From NCBI RefSeq assembly GCF_000687475.1, contig NC_057317.1:5642501-5706500 (forward strand): a stretch of 64,000 nt of DNA, in the 5' to 3' direction. Of this stretch, positions 12,463 through 23,759 are shown piece after piece; positions within the stretch are counted from its first letter, which is position 1; each line of letters opens with the position of its first letter. This stretch comes from Ustilaginoidea virens (lineage: Eukaryota; Ascomycota; Sordariomycetes; Hypocreales; Clavicipitaceae). The notes beneath the pieces are model-generated. The model was not told the DNA's origin and did no database searches. It saw nothing but the letters and a program-made list of their open reading frames with translations. The position numbers were made by a program, and so were the translations under genes.

Positions 12463-12654
12463 AAGGAGGAAAGAGAGAGGACCCGAATAGGGGGCTTTTG
12501 ATGGTCTATTTAACCATGCGTTAGCATGGGTCGGGGTCCTGGCGTAGTCCCGTGACCCCGTGCCGCTGACTCATATGACCCTACCTAGGCTAGGCACGGG
12601 CGTAGCCCGAGTCCTAGCCACATTGTGGCGCGGGCGTAGCCCGAGCCCGTGACA
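12402..12654 (-). repeat. 5' LTR of Gypsy A-1 (253 bp)
   Basis: Starts TGTAAAGG and ends GTGACA. It is the better preserved of the A-1 pair. It is followed by target duplication AGGAG (12655-12659). Confidence 0.95.
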
Positions 12655-12659
12655 AGGAG

Positions 12660-12761
12660 GTTAATTATAAAATCAATAGAGATTTAAGACTAAAACCGAT
12701 TTAGGATCGATAAGGGCTAAAATAGGCCCTATTGCAACTAGCGACTTTTATACGCCCTATA
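12660..12761 (-). pseudogene. Gypsy B integrase, short central fragment
   Basis: About 100 bp of Gypsy B trapped between Gypsy A-1 and Copia I-1. It joins 5296 on the left and 27821 on the right once the AGGAG and GTATT duplications are removed, and it parallels 8545-8650 of Gypsy A-1 (start of the integrase core). Confidence 0.85.
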
Positions 12762-12766
12762 GTATT

Positions 12767-13480
12767 TGTTGCAAAATGGTGATTCAGAACACTGTTGGAA
12801 ATGTACTGGATACCGACAGTGGCGTATAAGGTGTTGCAGAATAAAACAAGAGCTGGTTAAAGATTTAAAGCGCACAAGAGGTTGACCAGAGCAAAGATGT
12901 CAGGGAAATCTGATTCTAATTGTTGGTGACTATTCTAGCTAGAAAGAGGGAATTTTGGGCATATTTCTACCATCTTGAAAAAGTGGTTGAAAATAATGAA
13001 AAACCGCAAAAATAGCGAAAAACCCGACGAAAAGTCGGTCTGCCCAACCGTGCCCAATATCCTACCCAATGCCTACCCAACCAAGCCCAGTGGCTTATAG
13101 CGGTGTGCCGGATGCCCTATAACAGCCTGCCGTACGGGCCGGAAGCCCTATATCGGTCTGCCGTAAATGACCGGTGTAGCGGGTGACTGTATGTAGAAGG
13201 CCGAAAGTGCTGGTATTAGCAAGGTTTGCCCATTTGGTAATCCCGTAGAAATGCGCCGCCTGTTGTGGGCCCTGTGGCCCGCTGTGACCGGCCGCTGTGG
13301 CCGGCTGTGGGGCGCTGTGCCGGTGCCGTGACCGGCGCTGTGGCCCACTGTAATCGGCGTTGTGGGGCGCTATGCCCCACCATAGCGCCTGGTATAGCCA
13401 CCGCGATATCTCAACGTAGAGACATCGTACGGTAGCGAGACCAGTACTAAAATACAGCTAAAAAGGCGCTAATTTTAACA
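12767..13480 (-). repeat. 3' LTR of Copia I-1 (714 bp)
   Basis: Begins TGTTGCAA and ends TTTTAACA; near-identical to 27102-27815. The middle (about 13255-13385) is a GC-rich degenerate GCTGTGGCC-like repeat that gives spurious small ORFs on both strands. A CCCCCTCTGATT run at 13481-13492 is the polypurine tract on the minus strand. Confidence 0.95.
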
Positions 13481-13566
13481 CCCCCTCTGATTAGCAACAT
13501 GGCTAATCCTAGCATTAGAATAAAAGAAAGAAACCCTATAAAAAATCAGAAAAAAAAAGATGATAA

Positions 13567-15290
13567 TACTATAGGGATTACAGCCCTAATAGCTGCCAAA
13601 ATATGGGGAATTTCGGGCTTGGAAGTGGTTTAGTGAATCCATCCGCAGGCATATCTATCGTGGGTAAATAAGATATTTTTACCAGGCCACTGTAGGCCTT
13701 CTCACGTATATACCGGAATTTAAGCAAGGTATGCTTAGTGCGGGCATGCTGATTTAGGTCATTTGCATTAGAAATAGACCCTTGGTTATCGCAGTATAGT
13801 GGTATCGGGCGTTAAATATCGACCTAGATTTCTTTAAATAAATTAGATATCCACTCTACTTCGCGAATTGCCTTAAGTATTACATCAGACTCGGCTTTAA
13901 GCGTTAATAAAACCATAGTCGAAGACCGTTTTAACCTCCAGCTAATAGGTCCACCATTCAAAGTAGTAAGATAACCACTAGTAGACTTCGAAGTCAGCCG
14001 GCACCCAGCAAAATCGCTGTCAGAAAATGCAGCTAATACTACGGTAGCTTTAGCGGCTCGGTAACGGTAACAAATGGCTGTATTTGCCGTACCAGCTAAG
14101 TAGCGAAAAGCGCCCTTAGCAGCATTAAGCTGTATAGTGGAAGCCTATTGCATATATCGTGACAGGTATTGCGTTAGAAAGGCAAGGTCAGGTCTTAACA
14201 TCATCATCAACCACATCGATATCCCTACCAGCTACTGGAATAAGTATTAATTACTAGCATCCAGCGGTATATTACCAGCCTCAGACTCAGCAAGTATACC
14301 GGGCTATAGCGGGATTAAATGCGGTCGTGCGTCCTTAAGGTTGAATTTCTCAAGGACTTCCGCAATAAATTGCGATTGGTGCAGCCATAATAGGCCCTTT
14401 TCTCTATCCCTAATAATCTGCACTCCAAGAAAAAAGGAGGCAGGTCCTCGGTCTTCTATAGCGTAAACCTTATAGAACTTAGTCTTAAGCTGGTCAATAT
14501 AGCTAAGATCCGGACCGACAATCAAGCAATCATCCACATAGGTCACAATAAAGGTATGCATTCCTTTATTATAGAAGACGGCAGCATCAGAAAATAATAG
14601 CTTAAAACCCTCTTGCACTAGAAGGTCTTTTAACCGTAACTGCCACTCGCGAGGGCCTTATTTTAACCCATATAAGGCTTTCTTTAATAGTATAACCTAT
14701 AATGCAGAGGGGTTATATCCAGCCTTAATAAGCAAGGCTAGAAGTCGACGACGCTACTGGTCAGACTATAAGGCTGGGTTAGGTAAGAGTAGGCTTTCTG
14801 CAAATTCTAGAAAACCAGCTGGAATCTCTATATAAATCGTCTCCAGTAGTTCGCTATTTAGAAAGGCACTAATAAAGTCGATCTACTCTATTTCCTAGTT
14901 ATTTGCAGCAGCAAGAGCAAAAATAATCCTCTATATTGGTGGGATCGAAGTCGAGGCATAGGTCTCCGTAAAGTCTTGCCTAGATACCTGCATAAAGCCT
15001 TTGATAACTAATCGTGCCTTATATTTAACCGGGTTATTATTCGCATCTTTCTTAACGCAAAAAACAGGCCGGTTACGCAATATTTTCCTACTAGTAGGAA
15101 CACTAGTCTTAGGAATAAATTGGAAGATATTTAAATCGATTAATTGCTCGAATTCCGAAAATAAGGCTTTTACCCAGCTATCCTTATGTGGGCTGTATAA
15201 GACTTCCTTCCAGCTATTAGGCATACCTTCTAGGGCCCGTTTTACAGCCTTAATCTTTGCTGCACAGCAAATATCGTAAAAAGCATAGGA
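13567..15290 (-). pseudogene. Copia I-1 RT and RNase H
   Basis: The polyprotein ends near 13567. RNase H spans about 13567-14220, with the SDSDFAG-type segment. RT spans about 14225-15290: the N-terminal fingers are open at 14931-15224 (KARLVIKGFMQ motif) and the palm at 14304-14618, with the catalytic YVDD box intact at 14529-14540. Interruptions are mostly TAG/TAA. Copy I-2 (49025-50750) is the same protein, less damaged. Role: cDNA synthesis and RNA strand removal in virus-like particles. Confidence 0.9.
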
Positions 15291-16250
15291 AGGGGGGAAA
15301 TCCTGTGTAGAAGCCTCTGGGGGGCTGCCTAGGTATCCGAAAATCTGGTCGTTTTTCGGCTAAGTAGGTGGGAAAGCACCCCATTAGTCAGTCTGTAGGT
15401 CAGACTATTGGTCAGACTGTTGGTCAGTCTGTGGGTTAGGCTGTTAGTCAGCCTATAGGTCCAAAAGTGACCTATAGTATCCATAACCTAGGATACCTTA
15501 CACGTCTCGTATCTATAGTATTCTTCCTCGAATTCTACCCCTAGTAGCCCTAACCTGGTATAGCTAAATAGGCACCTTTTCTAATACTCGAAATATTTTC
15601 TCCTACGGTCTCTCATTTGAGGCGATATCTAGACTCTCGAATTTCAGATATTCTAGTATAGGCAGCATTTTACTATAGCGAAATACTGCATTTACTAGGA
15701 AGCCGGGCGAAAAGGCAGAATCTATTGTATCGGAAAATCGCAGAAAATCAGTGTGTGTAGGGCTTTAAGATTCGGACTATTAAAAATTTTCTATATGGGG
15801 CGAGTCAGAATTTTCACATATGCGGGGTATGCCCACTTTTGTGATAGATTCGGAAAATCTCTGTGGTTAAGATTCCTAGTGACGAGAGCTTTCTGCATTT
15901 CCTAGCATTTGCAGCCTTTTTATATGGGAAAAGGCTGCATTTTCCTTAGCCGATAAAAAAGGACCGTCTTGCCTAAGCTAAAAAGCTAAGTTAGGCTGAA
16001 GCGATTTGGAATCGAAAGACGGCGAATTACTGGGAAATATTACAGAGTGCTATAGCAGGCCAATTAGTAGGCCCACTGGTTATAGTGGATCTGTGTGCTG
16101 TATTAGGCCCATTTGTGGTGGGCCCGTAGGCTATATTAGATCCGTGGCCTATAGTAGGCCTATGCCTTCGACTAGGCTTATACCGTCGGTCTTAGACGAA
16201 ATAGGCATATTTAGGCGAGGCGACTTCTAAATAGGCTCTTCCAGAGCAAT
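15291..16250 (-). pseudogene. Copia I-1 variable linker between integrase and RT
   Basis: Low-complexity coding region corresponding to the 50800-51640 segment of copy I-2. It includes a short tandem at about 15380-15455 (GTCAGnCTGTnG units, Gln/Thr/Asp-rich when read on the minus strand). No recognisable domain. Linkers at this position are normally poorly conserved. Confidence 0.7.
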
Positions 16251-17300
16251 TTAGTTGATATTTACCCCCTCTAAATTAGAAGGCGGTTGGAAATCAAAAG
16301 TGCCCTCTAGGCCACTTAAAATAGGGCCTATACCTTTATTTTGGTAGGTGAAAGTAATGAAAGAGGTCTTAGTGACGACCCGGCGATGTAGGAGGTAGAC
16401 GAGGTAGGTGCTATTACCTAGCATAGCTAATAACCTACCTGACTCGGTCCGAGGGGCCAGCTTATGGCTGATGACCCGTTTTTCTAGAGGGATTAGCACC
16501 TCTATAGCCGCACTAATAGCCCTAAAGCTAATAAGGTCGGGTAGGTAGTAATGCGTAATTTCCGGAAAGTCCTTCTTTAATTCCTCGAAAGGTAACGAGG
16601 AACGGTTTAAGACTGCTATTAGATTTAACAAGGTAGTAATACTAAGAATTACTATAGACCAAAGGTAAAAAGGTAACCGAGACTAAAGCATAGTAGCTCT
16701 AAGTCGGTCAACAATAACCCGTATAGAGCGTTCTGCTAACCCATTTTGCTTATGAATATAAGGGGAAGAGGTTAAAAAATCTATGCCCTTGAGAGCTAGC
16801 CAGGCTATGATAACGTTATTAATTTCCTTGCCACTATTATAGTAGAATTCAATAGCTGATTTGCCATAGCGATTCCTAAGACCTTAGAAGAACCCCTATA
16901 ATACTAGGAATACTGTAGGTCCTTCTTTATTAGGTAGTAAATACACCCAACGGAAGCGTGATTTCCGGTCAACTAAAATAAGGCAAATAGGGCGTTTATT
17001 ATATAGTAGAGGGTTAATTTCGAAGATATCGCCCTCTATAATATCCAAACAATACATAGGGTCTGGTATAGCCCCTGATGTAAAACGCCGAACTGACTTT
17101 GCCCTTTTACAGGCGATACAGTTGAAATCAGAATCCTTTACCTTATTAAGATCAGGTAACCCTATGGTTGATGCATAGGTTTTCTTTAAAAGTTGGATTC
17201 CGATGTGCCTAAGCCGGATATGCCAAAGTCCGGCTAGTAATAGCAGCTTTTGATACTCGATATCAGCTGCTGATACTAGGGCTGGGTTGAGGGCGACCGG
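16251..17300 (-). pseudogene. Copia I-1 integrase
   Basis: The HHCC zinc-binding region lies at about 17090-17240 (RLRHIGIQLLK and CIACKRAK-type segments, compared with copy I-2). The catalytic core runs leftwards to about 16700, with an LVDRKSRFR-like strand. The C-terminal part is open at 16251-16631. In-frame TAG/TAA stops interrupt the core. The enzyme would insert cDNA with 5-bp staggered cuts, matching the 5-bp duplications seen. Confidence 0.82.
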
Positions 17301-17639
17301 GGCCCTCTATGGTGGTTGGGCTGTATTGGGAATAGCAGCCTCTATTGGTACTATCGAAAAACTAGGACTAGCTGGTGGGTCAGCTTGCGAATTAGCTAGT
17401 AGAAGGTCCGAGTCAGCTGGTGGGGTAGGTAAATCCTCTGGTAGGGGATATTCCTCGTATTCTTCTGGGTTAGCTAGGGCAGGTAATTCGACCGAGATAC
17501 TGTGTGAAACCGGTTGGCTGGTATGGTATAAAAACGGCGAATCTACCCCTTTTTATTGTAAAAAGAAGCCATACTTCTTAAAATTAAGAAGCCTAATGCA
17601 CTTATTATTGCTATTAACTAGGCTTTGGCCCTGAATACT

Positions 17640-19178
17640 GCCACGATTTAGATAGTATTTAACGCCGCTAAAGATATTAATATCAAAAGCTGGTATGAAG
17701 AGGGCGTTGGTCAGCTCTAAGGTGCCCCACTGAGGTAGGTTGGTGGCCTATAGCACGGTAAAACGCGCTATGCCCCACCCACTGGGCTTGATTAGGCCAC
17801 CACCTGTGCTGATGACTGGTCTGTTTTAGGTATAGTATTGGAAGTAGGTGAAGTGCTTTTTATCGTTGATAATATGCACCGTAAAACTAGTATCGTAGAG
17901 TAAAGAATCTATTGGCGTTTTCCCACCGGATTATGCACTATAGCTAGTAACTAGAAATTATATACATTCGCGGTCCTAGAAGGAAGAATAGGCTGTCTTA
18001 CTGGGTATAAGACTTAGAGTGTTATAATTCCCTAGTACGAAGGAATTAATAGTCTTTTCCTTTTCGTCGGTCTTTTATAGGATATCTGCTTTATTAGCTG
18101 AATCTTTCTTTTCTTTATTCTTCTTCTTATTTTCCGGCTTGCCTTATATGGCTGAAGAAGACCCTTATTAGGTAGAAGACCCCTGTTTCTTTTTGTTGGC
18201 ATTGGTGGTAGTGTTTTTACCACCCTTGCTAGTGTTATTACTAGCTGGCTTGCTACTGTTGCTGTTAGTAGCGGCACCCTTGACCTTTGCGAGGTGGGTA
18301 GTAGCCCTTGCTACTGATGACCCTTTAATGCGTTATTCTTCCAGTAAATCAACCATATAAAATTACAGGTTAATATTTAATGTATTTCCCTGAGTATAGG
18401 CGATTCTCATTATTATGCGGTGCTATTCTGCCCACTGAAAAAAGACCCCTTCTATAGCATATAAATACTGGCTGATTTGGTCGAAAGGTTGTATGTGGGA
18501 GCCTAAAATTTATAGCCTGGATAGGTAGCTATTAAAGGAGGCGTTGAAAGATTCTAAGGTACCCTTATAGCCTGTAAAATTTAGTTGATAGAAGGCAGGG
18601 TATAGGTGGGTCCGCTGTACGTCTAATAAGTGAGAATACTATTTGGTGAGTAACGTAAAGGCTGACTCTGGGTCAGTACACCAATTGATAGCGGCAGCTG
18701 GTCCTTCTGTGCAACTATTCTTGATAAGTAATAGTAAAAGTGCTTATTCTGAATCGTTAAACTTGCTAGCAATAGAAGGTTCTTCGATAAATTTAGCGAT
18801 ATTAAGTGCCCTAAGTTGAATCATAAGGGCCTATTTCCATTAGTCGAAGTTAGATGCCCCCCTTAGCTTTTGGGATTCCTAGAATCCGTTGGCTGTCTTG
18901 GCTAGTTCCTTAATAGCTATAGCGCTGACTTGGCTGCTAATGCTGGATGGAACCGGCAGGGGTTGCTGCTAGGCTTTAGGTAGTGATGGTGGGTTATTTC
19001 CTTTACCCACAGGGGTTTAGAAGGTATCCACATCCATCATATCCTGGGATGGTGGGCTAGCAGCAGGCTTGATTAGTCTGTCTACTAAAGTGCCCACCTT
19101 ATCAGCCAAAAAATCGATTTTAGAATTAATTCGATTAAATTTATAGTTGAATTCTTTTCTCATTTCCTATTAGTCTTC
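17640..19178 (-). pseudogene. Copia I-1 protease and most of gag
   Basis: The protease lies at about 17770-17990 (YDTSS-type active site, compared with 53177-53392). Gag runs from about 18000 to 19178, with a basic Lys/Arg-rich and Asn/Ser-rich stretch at 18032-18277. The extreme Gag N-terminus was displaced by Copia II and continues at 26712-26799. Confidence 0.8.
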
Positions 19179-19183
19179 CCTAA

Positions 19184-19647
19184 TGTTGAGCAGGCCAGGT
19201 CCCAGTGCGTAGGGTGCGCGCGTGATACTACTGTATCGGTGACTATCACAGTATCACCTATCAGAGGTATGGATCGTCCCTAAAGTGAATATATTGTGAA
19301 GTGTCTATCTAAGAAAGAAGAAAGCAAGAAAAGACTGAGGGCGGCGATATGCCCTATATGCTATGTGTGCCGGGCACGCAATGACTACGTATGCCTGTGT
19401 GCTATAGCCATATATGCCGCGTCATTATCAGGTGCACTAACTAAGTGACTGACTGACTGACTACGTATGTATATGTGCTATAGCCACATCCGCCGCGTTA
19501 CTATCAGGTGTACTGACTAAGTGACTAACTAACTAACTAACTGAGTGACCGACTGACTAAGTGACTGACTAACTAACTGAGTGATTAAGTGACTAAGTGA
19601 CTGAGTGACTAAGTGACTAAGTTACTAAGTGACCGACGATTCCGATA
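19184..19647 (-). repeat. 3' LTR of Copia II (464 bp)
   Basis: Starts TGTTGAGC and ends TCCGATA (TCCGACA in the partner). It contains an approximately 95-bp direct duplication (about 19385-19560) and then a GACT/AAGT/GAGT tetranucleotide-like array (about 19445-19635). Confidence 0.94.
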
Positions 19648-19696
19648 TTGGCAGTCTCTCTTTTTATAATAACAAAACGACGGAATCGCTCGGTTG
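19636..19696 (-). other. Hairpin across PPT and 3' LTR junction, Copia II
   Basis: An arm CGATTCCG at the LTR end (about 19637-19644) faces CGGAATCG in the interior (about 19680-19687), and the flanking CCGA/TCGG also pair. The loop includes the A/G-rich minus-strand polypurine tract. The same arrangement with a different stem occurs in family III. Confidence 0.6.
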
Positions 19697-19899
19697 TAAG
19701 GCAAATATATAGAAATGCAAATATGGCTAGGTCTAGGAAGGTTATGCTTCCGACCGGTATTATACCCCGATTAGGTTTGGCTAAGATGTTAAATATCGTA
19801 GCCATTATGCCAAAAGAAATAATAGGAATTGCGTAGCGTAATAGAATATAAGAAAACAAACTTACTTACCTGCCGTAAATAACGGCGCCAATAATACCA

Positions 19900-20720
19900 G
19901 ATATTATCCAGCTATACTCATCCACTTGCTGACCTTTTAACCCATCCTTCTACACGAATAGTAGCCTTATTGTAGTCGACAAAAGTCTCGAGGGCCTTAT
20001 TTGGTGTTCCTTTAGTCATAGCATCGGTAAGGTTATCATTCCCATTAATCCAACGGATCTCATAAATCTCTCGACGCTCATATGACTATCTTAAGGCTAT
20101 AATATCTATTATTAGTCTCTTTTCTTTTGTCGTGCCTAGCTTAATAAGGCATTCGTATAGTGAAAAAGAGTCTGTATATACAACCATAGGAATTCTTGGT
20201 AATCCTAGCTTTATGGTAATTATATTTAAAGTCGTGCCTATCGCATATGCGATATCGACTCCTTGTACCATACTATATAACTCAGAGGCAAGTGCACTGC
20301 GTATTACGCGCTTGCTTTTGGTAGAGCTATATGTTATGATATTACCAGTTAGCGTAAAGGTATTTTCTTCCATCGGGTTATCTTTTTCGTTGCCAATAAT
20401 AACAATATATCCTATCTGGGAGCTTAAATCTTTATTGTTGGCAAATGATCCATCCACAAATACAAAGATTTTAGCTATAGTAAGGTCGAGATTGATATAT
20501 TGTAAGCCGCGGTCCTGATTATCCAGCTGCCATTTAAGGCGTTTATTTAATCTAGCGATATCATCAGAATCAGGCCGTTATTGTTGTGCTGCAACAGATA
20601 GGTCATAAGATGCTTTGGGTTGGCAAACAATTGCAATATAGGCGCCACGGGCACGTTATTCGATATAGGTTTATTGTGCCGTAGGTATGTTTTTGTCGAT
20701 AAGGGCGATATTTTTACTCT
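19900..20720 (-). pseudogene. Copia II RNase H
   Basis: Open segment 20086-20457 begins DGSFANN (catalytic Asp with the usual fungal Copia context) and carries the SALASELYSMVQG and YTDSFSLYECL segments. The C-terminal tail at about 19930-20080 reads as a GNDNLTDAMTKGTPNKALETF-type block, also kept by III-c. A few TAA/TAG stops separate the segments. Confidence 0.85.
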
Positions 20721-21580
20721 AGCCTTTCTGATATAGTATTATATTATTATCGGCATCAATAGTTAATTTACAACCGTTAAATAGTAGGGGCGTTATAGGC
20801 GATAATTTTGTCTTAGGCTTTGCTTTAAATCCTACCTTAGTGAGCTCTATATCTTCGCGGTCGAAAAAAGATATATTACTAAGGCTAAGTGTATCATCTG
20901 TTTGCATTCCTACTATACCAAAAGGTGTGGTATTATCTATGGTATTATCTGCGGTATTATTTGTGGTATTATTATTATCGTCACTATCGTCAGATATTAA
21001 TAAATAAGGGTCGTATGTTGACATAGTTATGCCTAATTTATCGCGATGGTGCCGGAAGTAAGTTGCCTACCAATGTGTGCCTGCCTCAGCTATACCATAT
21101 AGTGGCTTTACCACTTCCATAATGGTATTATCGGGATATTGGTGGGCTATTTGCTTAGGTAACTTCGCAATAATTGACCGGTTAAGATTAGTAGATAACT
21201 GCATATAGGCCTGTGTGATATCTCTTATCCATAAGAATAAGCCGTAAGACTGGTATAATGATAGAGCTATAGATATTAATAAACGTTGACTTACCCATTG
21301 AATCGTAGGCGACTGGGTTAATATTAATTGCTTTTCATCATCACTGTGGCCTTGTATTATAAGCCGTGATTTTTCGTATGGTATTGCGGTGCCCTTGCCT
21401 TTAATTTCCCTTACCATCCTAGAATTAAATAAGCGTTGGTTACCGTGCTTGCTATTATCATAGGTGGTAAATCGGAATATATCGCGGGCCTGTAACGCTT
21501 CTATTTTGGCTTGGTTGGATTGTTTAAATGGGTTTCCAGGCATTATAATTTTTCCTTGTTGGCGTAATTCATTCGCAAGT
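20719..21580 (-). pseudogene. Copia II reverse transcriptase
   Basis: Open segments 21067-21543 and 20719-21024. Visible blocks in order are KSRLIIQGHSD, SPTIQWVSQRLL, RDITQAYMQ, a KPLYGIAEAGTHW block, then an Asn/Thr/Asp-rich insertion (about 20925-21000), then GIVGMQTDDTLSL. The last holds the catalytic pair as QTDD (20892-20903) where most Copia RTs have YVDD. Family III shares this sequence, so it is a clade trait rather than damage. Confidence 0.88.
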
Positions 21581-22089
21581 TATAAGTCGGCTTTTTCTTT
21601 TGCAGTCAAAAAGGCAGTATTAATTATACCATTAGAATTAACGGTATTAATAAAAGCCTCTTCTTGATCCTCATTAATTATTACATTAAATAGGGCAGCT
21701 GCAGCGGGTATTCTGACTTCTAGCCTGCTAGACCGGGCCGGGGTATTTATTATATCGGGACGGGCCGGGGCATTAGGAATTGCTGAGGATACTGCAGCCG
21801 GTATCCTGACCTCTATTCTGCTGGGACGGGCCGGGGCATTTATCCTGCTGGGACGGGCCGGATTTATATTATTAGGGCGGGCCGGGGTATTTATAATATT
21901 CGGACGGGCCGGGGTATTTATAATATTCGGACGGGCCGGGGTATTTATACTGTTCAGACGGGCCGGGGTATTTATACTATCGTGACGGGCCGGGGCCTCG
22001 GTCGGTACAATTTCTATAGGGTCCTTATCTAGGTTATAAATATAAGGCTTAATAACTATTGATCGAAATTTAGTTGGTCCGTAAGGCAT
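21580..22089 (-). pseudogene. Copia II linker with Pro-Ala-Arg-Pro repeats
   Basis: An open 169-codon segment between integrase and RT. It starts MPYGPTKFRS, the conserved end of the integrase region in this clade. About eight repeats of (I)NTPARPN type follow, encoded by 30-bp DNA units at about 21720-21990. The homologous place holds a single unit in III-a and III-b and a large expansion in III-c. Function unknown; likely a flexible spacer. Confidence 0.8.
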
Positions 22090-22099
22090 TTGTACGATA

Positions 22100-23080
22100 T
22101 AAGTCTTATCGTTAAAGCTTATTAGCTTATATGGGCCGTGCCAGCCACCTTTCTCTCGCCATACCCATACATCTGACTATAGTAGTAATTAGTGAATAGG
22201 CCAGGTATTAGGTCCGTTACGGGTAGCGAGAGCATCATTAACTTGCCGCTTTGCAAGGCATTTTCTAGCTGCATTAGTGGCTTTCCGTAATATCTCGGCA
22301 CGTTATAATACTGATAGGCTTAGTGGTGAGTCATCTATAAGCCTAGGATATTTTCTAAAGACTAATAATGTAGGTACCAAACCGTCTAGTCTAGCGGAAT
22401 CATTAACGGCTTTAACAGCGAGCTGTAATTTTTGTTCCTTTGTTATTATATCGCCTATTTCGCTATTAATAATAGTATAGGCGCGTCGTAATAGAGCGTA
22501 GTATCTTTCCACTTTGCTAATACTATAGTGGGCCTCAACGGGAACTTCGTCAATATTTATAGCTAATAACCGTGCATTATGACGGAATTCAGCGGATGCA
22601 AAATTCTTTCCAGCATTATGCACTATCCAGTCAGGCGGTCTAAGGTAGGTATCTATCTAGCATTCTTTAAGGGTATTCCAGATATCTCGGGCCTTTTGTC
22701 TTTATGGGTCGAGAAATCTAGCTGCTTAGAAGCTGGTTGCGGTATCTACTATATGTAATACGGGCCGGTTATCTATTTGCATAATATCGACTATAATTTC
22801 GTAATTAAATTAGTAGTCGTCCCTAAGTGTAAATTTAAATCGGGTAGGTGCCTTTGCATTTAGCTGGCATTGGTGGCATATTTGTGTGATGCGTTCGATT
22901 ATATTGCGGTCTATATCATCGTGACCAGCCCTATGCAGCACTTTTGCAAGCCTATTTATAGAAGGGTGCCTAAAACGTCGGTGTAATTATCGGATTTCAC
23001 TGGCGGAAAGATAAAAGGCTATTGTTTCTATTGCATTTATAGGCCACTAAGGATATCCCCATTTCCTTATTATAGGGACT
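22100..23080 (-). pseudogene. Copia II integrase
   Basis: Open segment 22303-22623 reads HNAGKNFASAEFR, VPVEAHYSISKVERYYALLRRAY, a DDE integrase core as in fungal Copia elements (Asp upstream, Glu in KVERYY). The HHCC-like N-terminal region lies at about 22840-22990. Several RIP-type stops. Confidence 0.85.
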
Positions 23081-23089
23081 TTAATATTC

Positions 23090-23540
23090 CCTTATATTAG
23101 TACGTTTGCTATATTATCTAGCTTAACACCCATTCTATCTATATCTGTAATAGAATATAAAAATAGGGTTATGCTACTAATAACGTAAAAGGTGATAGTC
23201 CCAAATATTATAGGGATATATAGTATACCAAAAGATGTCGCTAAACCTTCGCTAAATTCAACGGTATAATGCCGCTAACTTTTCTCAATTTTTAGCGATA
23301 GTATTATTTTTATAAAAGCCTTTGCTTAGCCTATACCAGCCGTTGAAACGCCGGAAGCGCTGGTATCTGGTAATATGCCGTGGAAGACTTGGTCCGTATA
23401 TCGCTCTTCTTTCAAAAAGGTATAGTTACGGTCTAATAATAGTTAGAAAGGGTCATCGTGTAATAAGGCATGCCTGCATGTCTCATCTTGTAAGGCCTAT
23501 AATATATTAGGCGATAATAGTGGTTGCATCGGCGTATGTG
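23090..23540 (-). pseudogene. Copia II protease
   Basis: Aligned to the better preserved copies at 41277-41663 and 57769-58125, which contain LDTSAS/LDTSTS active sites and the TPFLYxITDIDRIGVKLNN block. Here the block is readable at about 23100-23180 with stops. Confidence 0.7.
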
Positions 23541-23759
23541 ATAGGAAATATTAGGTGGCTATAATTTACGGTAGGATATCTTCCTCATTATTTATATCCG
23601 CTACCATCATCGCCTTAAAATCTTTAACGATATCGTCAATATCGGTATTTTCAGGCTCTTATTGCTATAGGTTATCCTGTATATTCCCTTCGTATTCCTG
23701 TAAAAATATATTAAACTTCTTATTATTAAGTATTATACAGTATGACCGGCTTTTTATCT

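Larger units (their letters stand above)
5302..12654 (-). mobile_element. Ty3/Gypsy chromovirus family A, complete copy A-1
   Basis: Complete 7353-bp element with 253-bp LTRs (5302-5554 and 12402-12654) and a 5-bp duplication AGGAG (5297-5301 and 12655-12659), inserted in the integrase region of Gypsy B. Minus-strand order is gag, protease, RT, RNase H, integrase, chromodomain. About 1.9 kb of extra sequence between the chromodomain and the 3' LTR carries an antisense frame. Gypsy B has no such segment. Confidence 0.95.

Noticed and set aside
13148..13401. Small minus ORFs in Copia I LTRs (also 27483, 48617, 55376)
   Set aside because: Reading of a degenerate GCTGTGGCC repeat within the LTR. 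They change frame and length between copies.
19445..19635. Telomere-like or centromeric satellite
   Set aside because: Confined to the LTR of one element and present in both LTRs. The unit is not a known telomere repeat.
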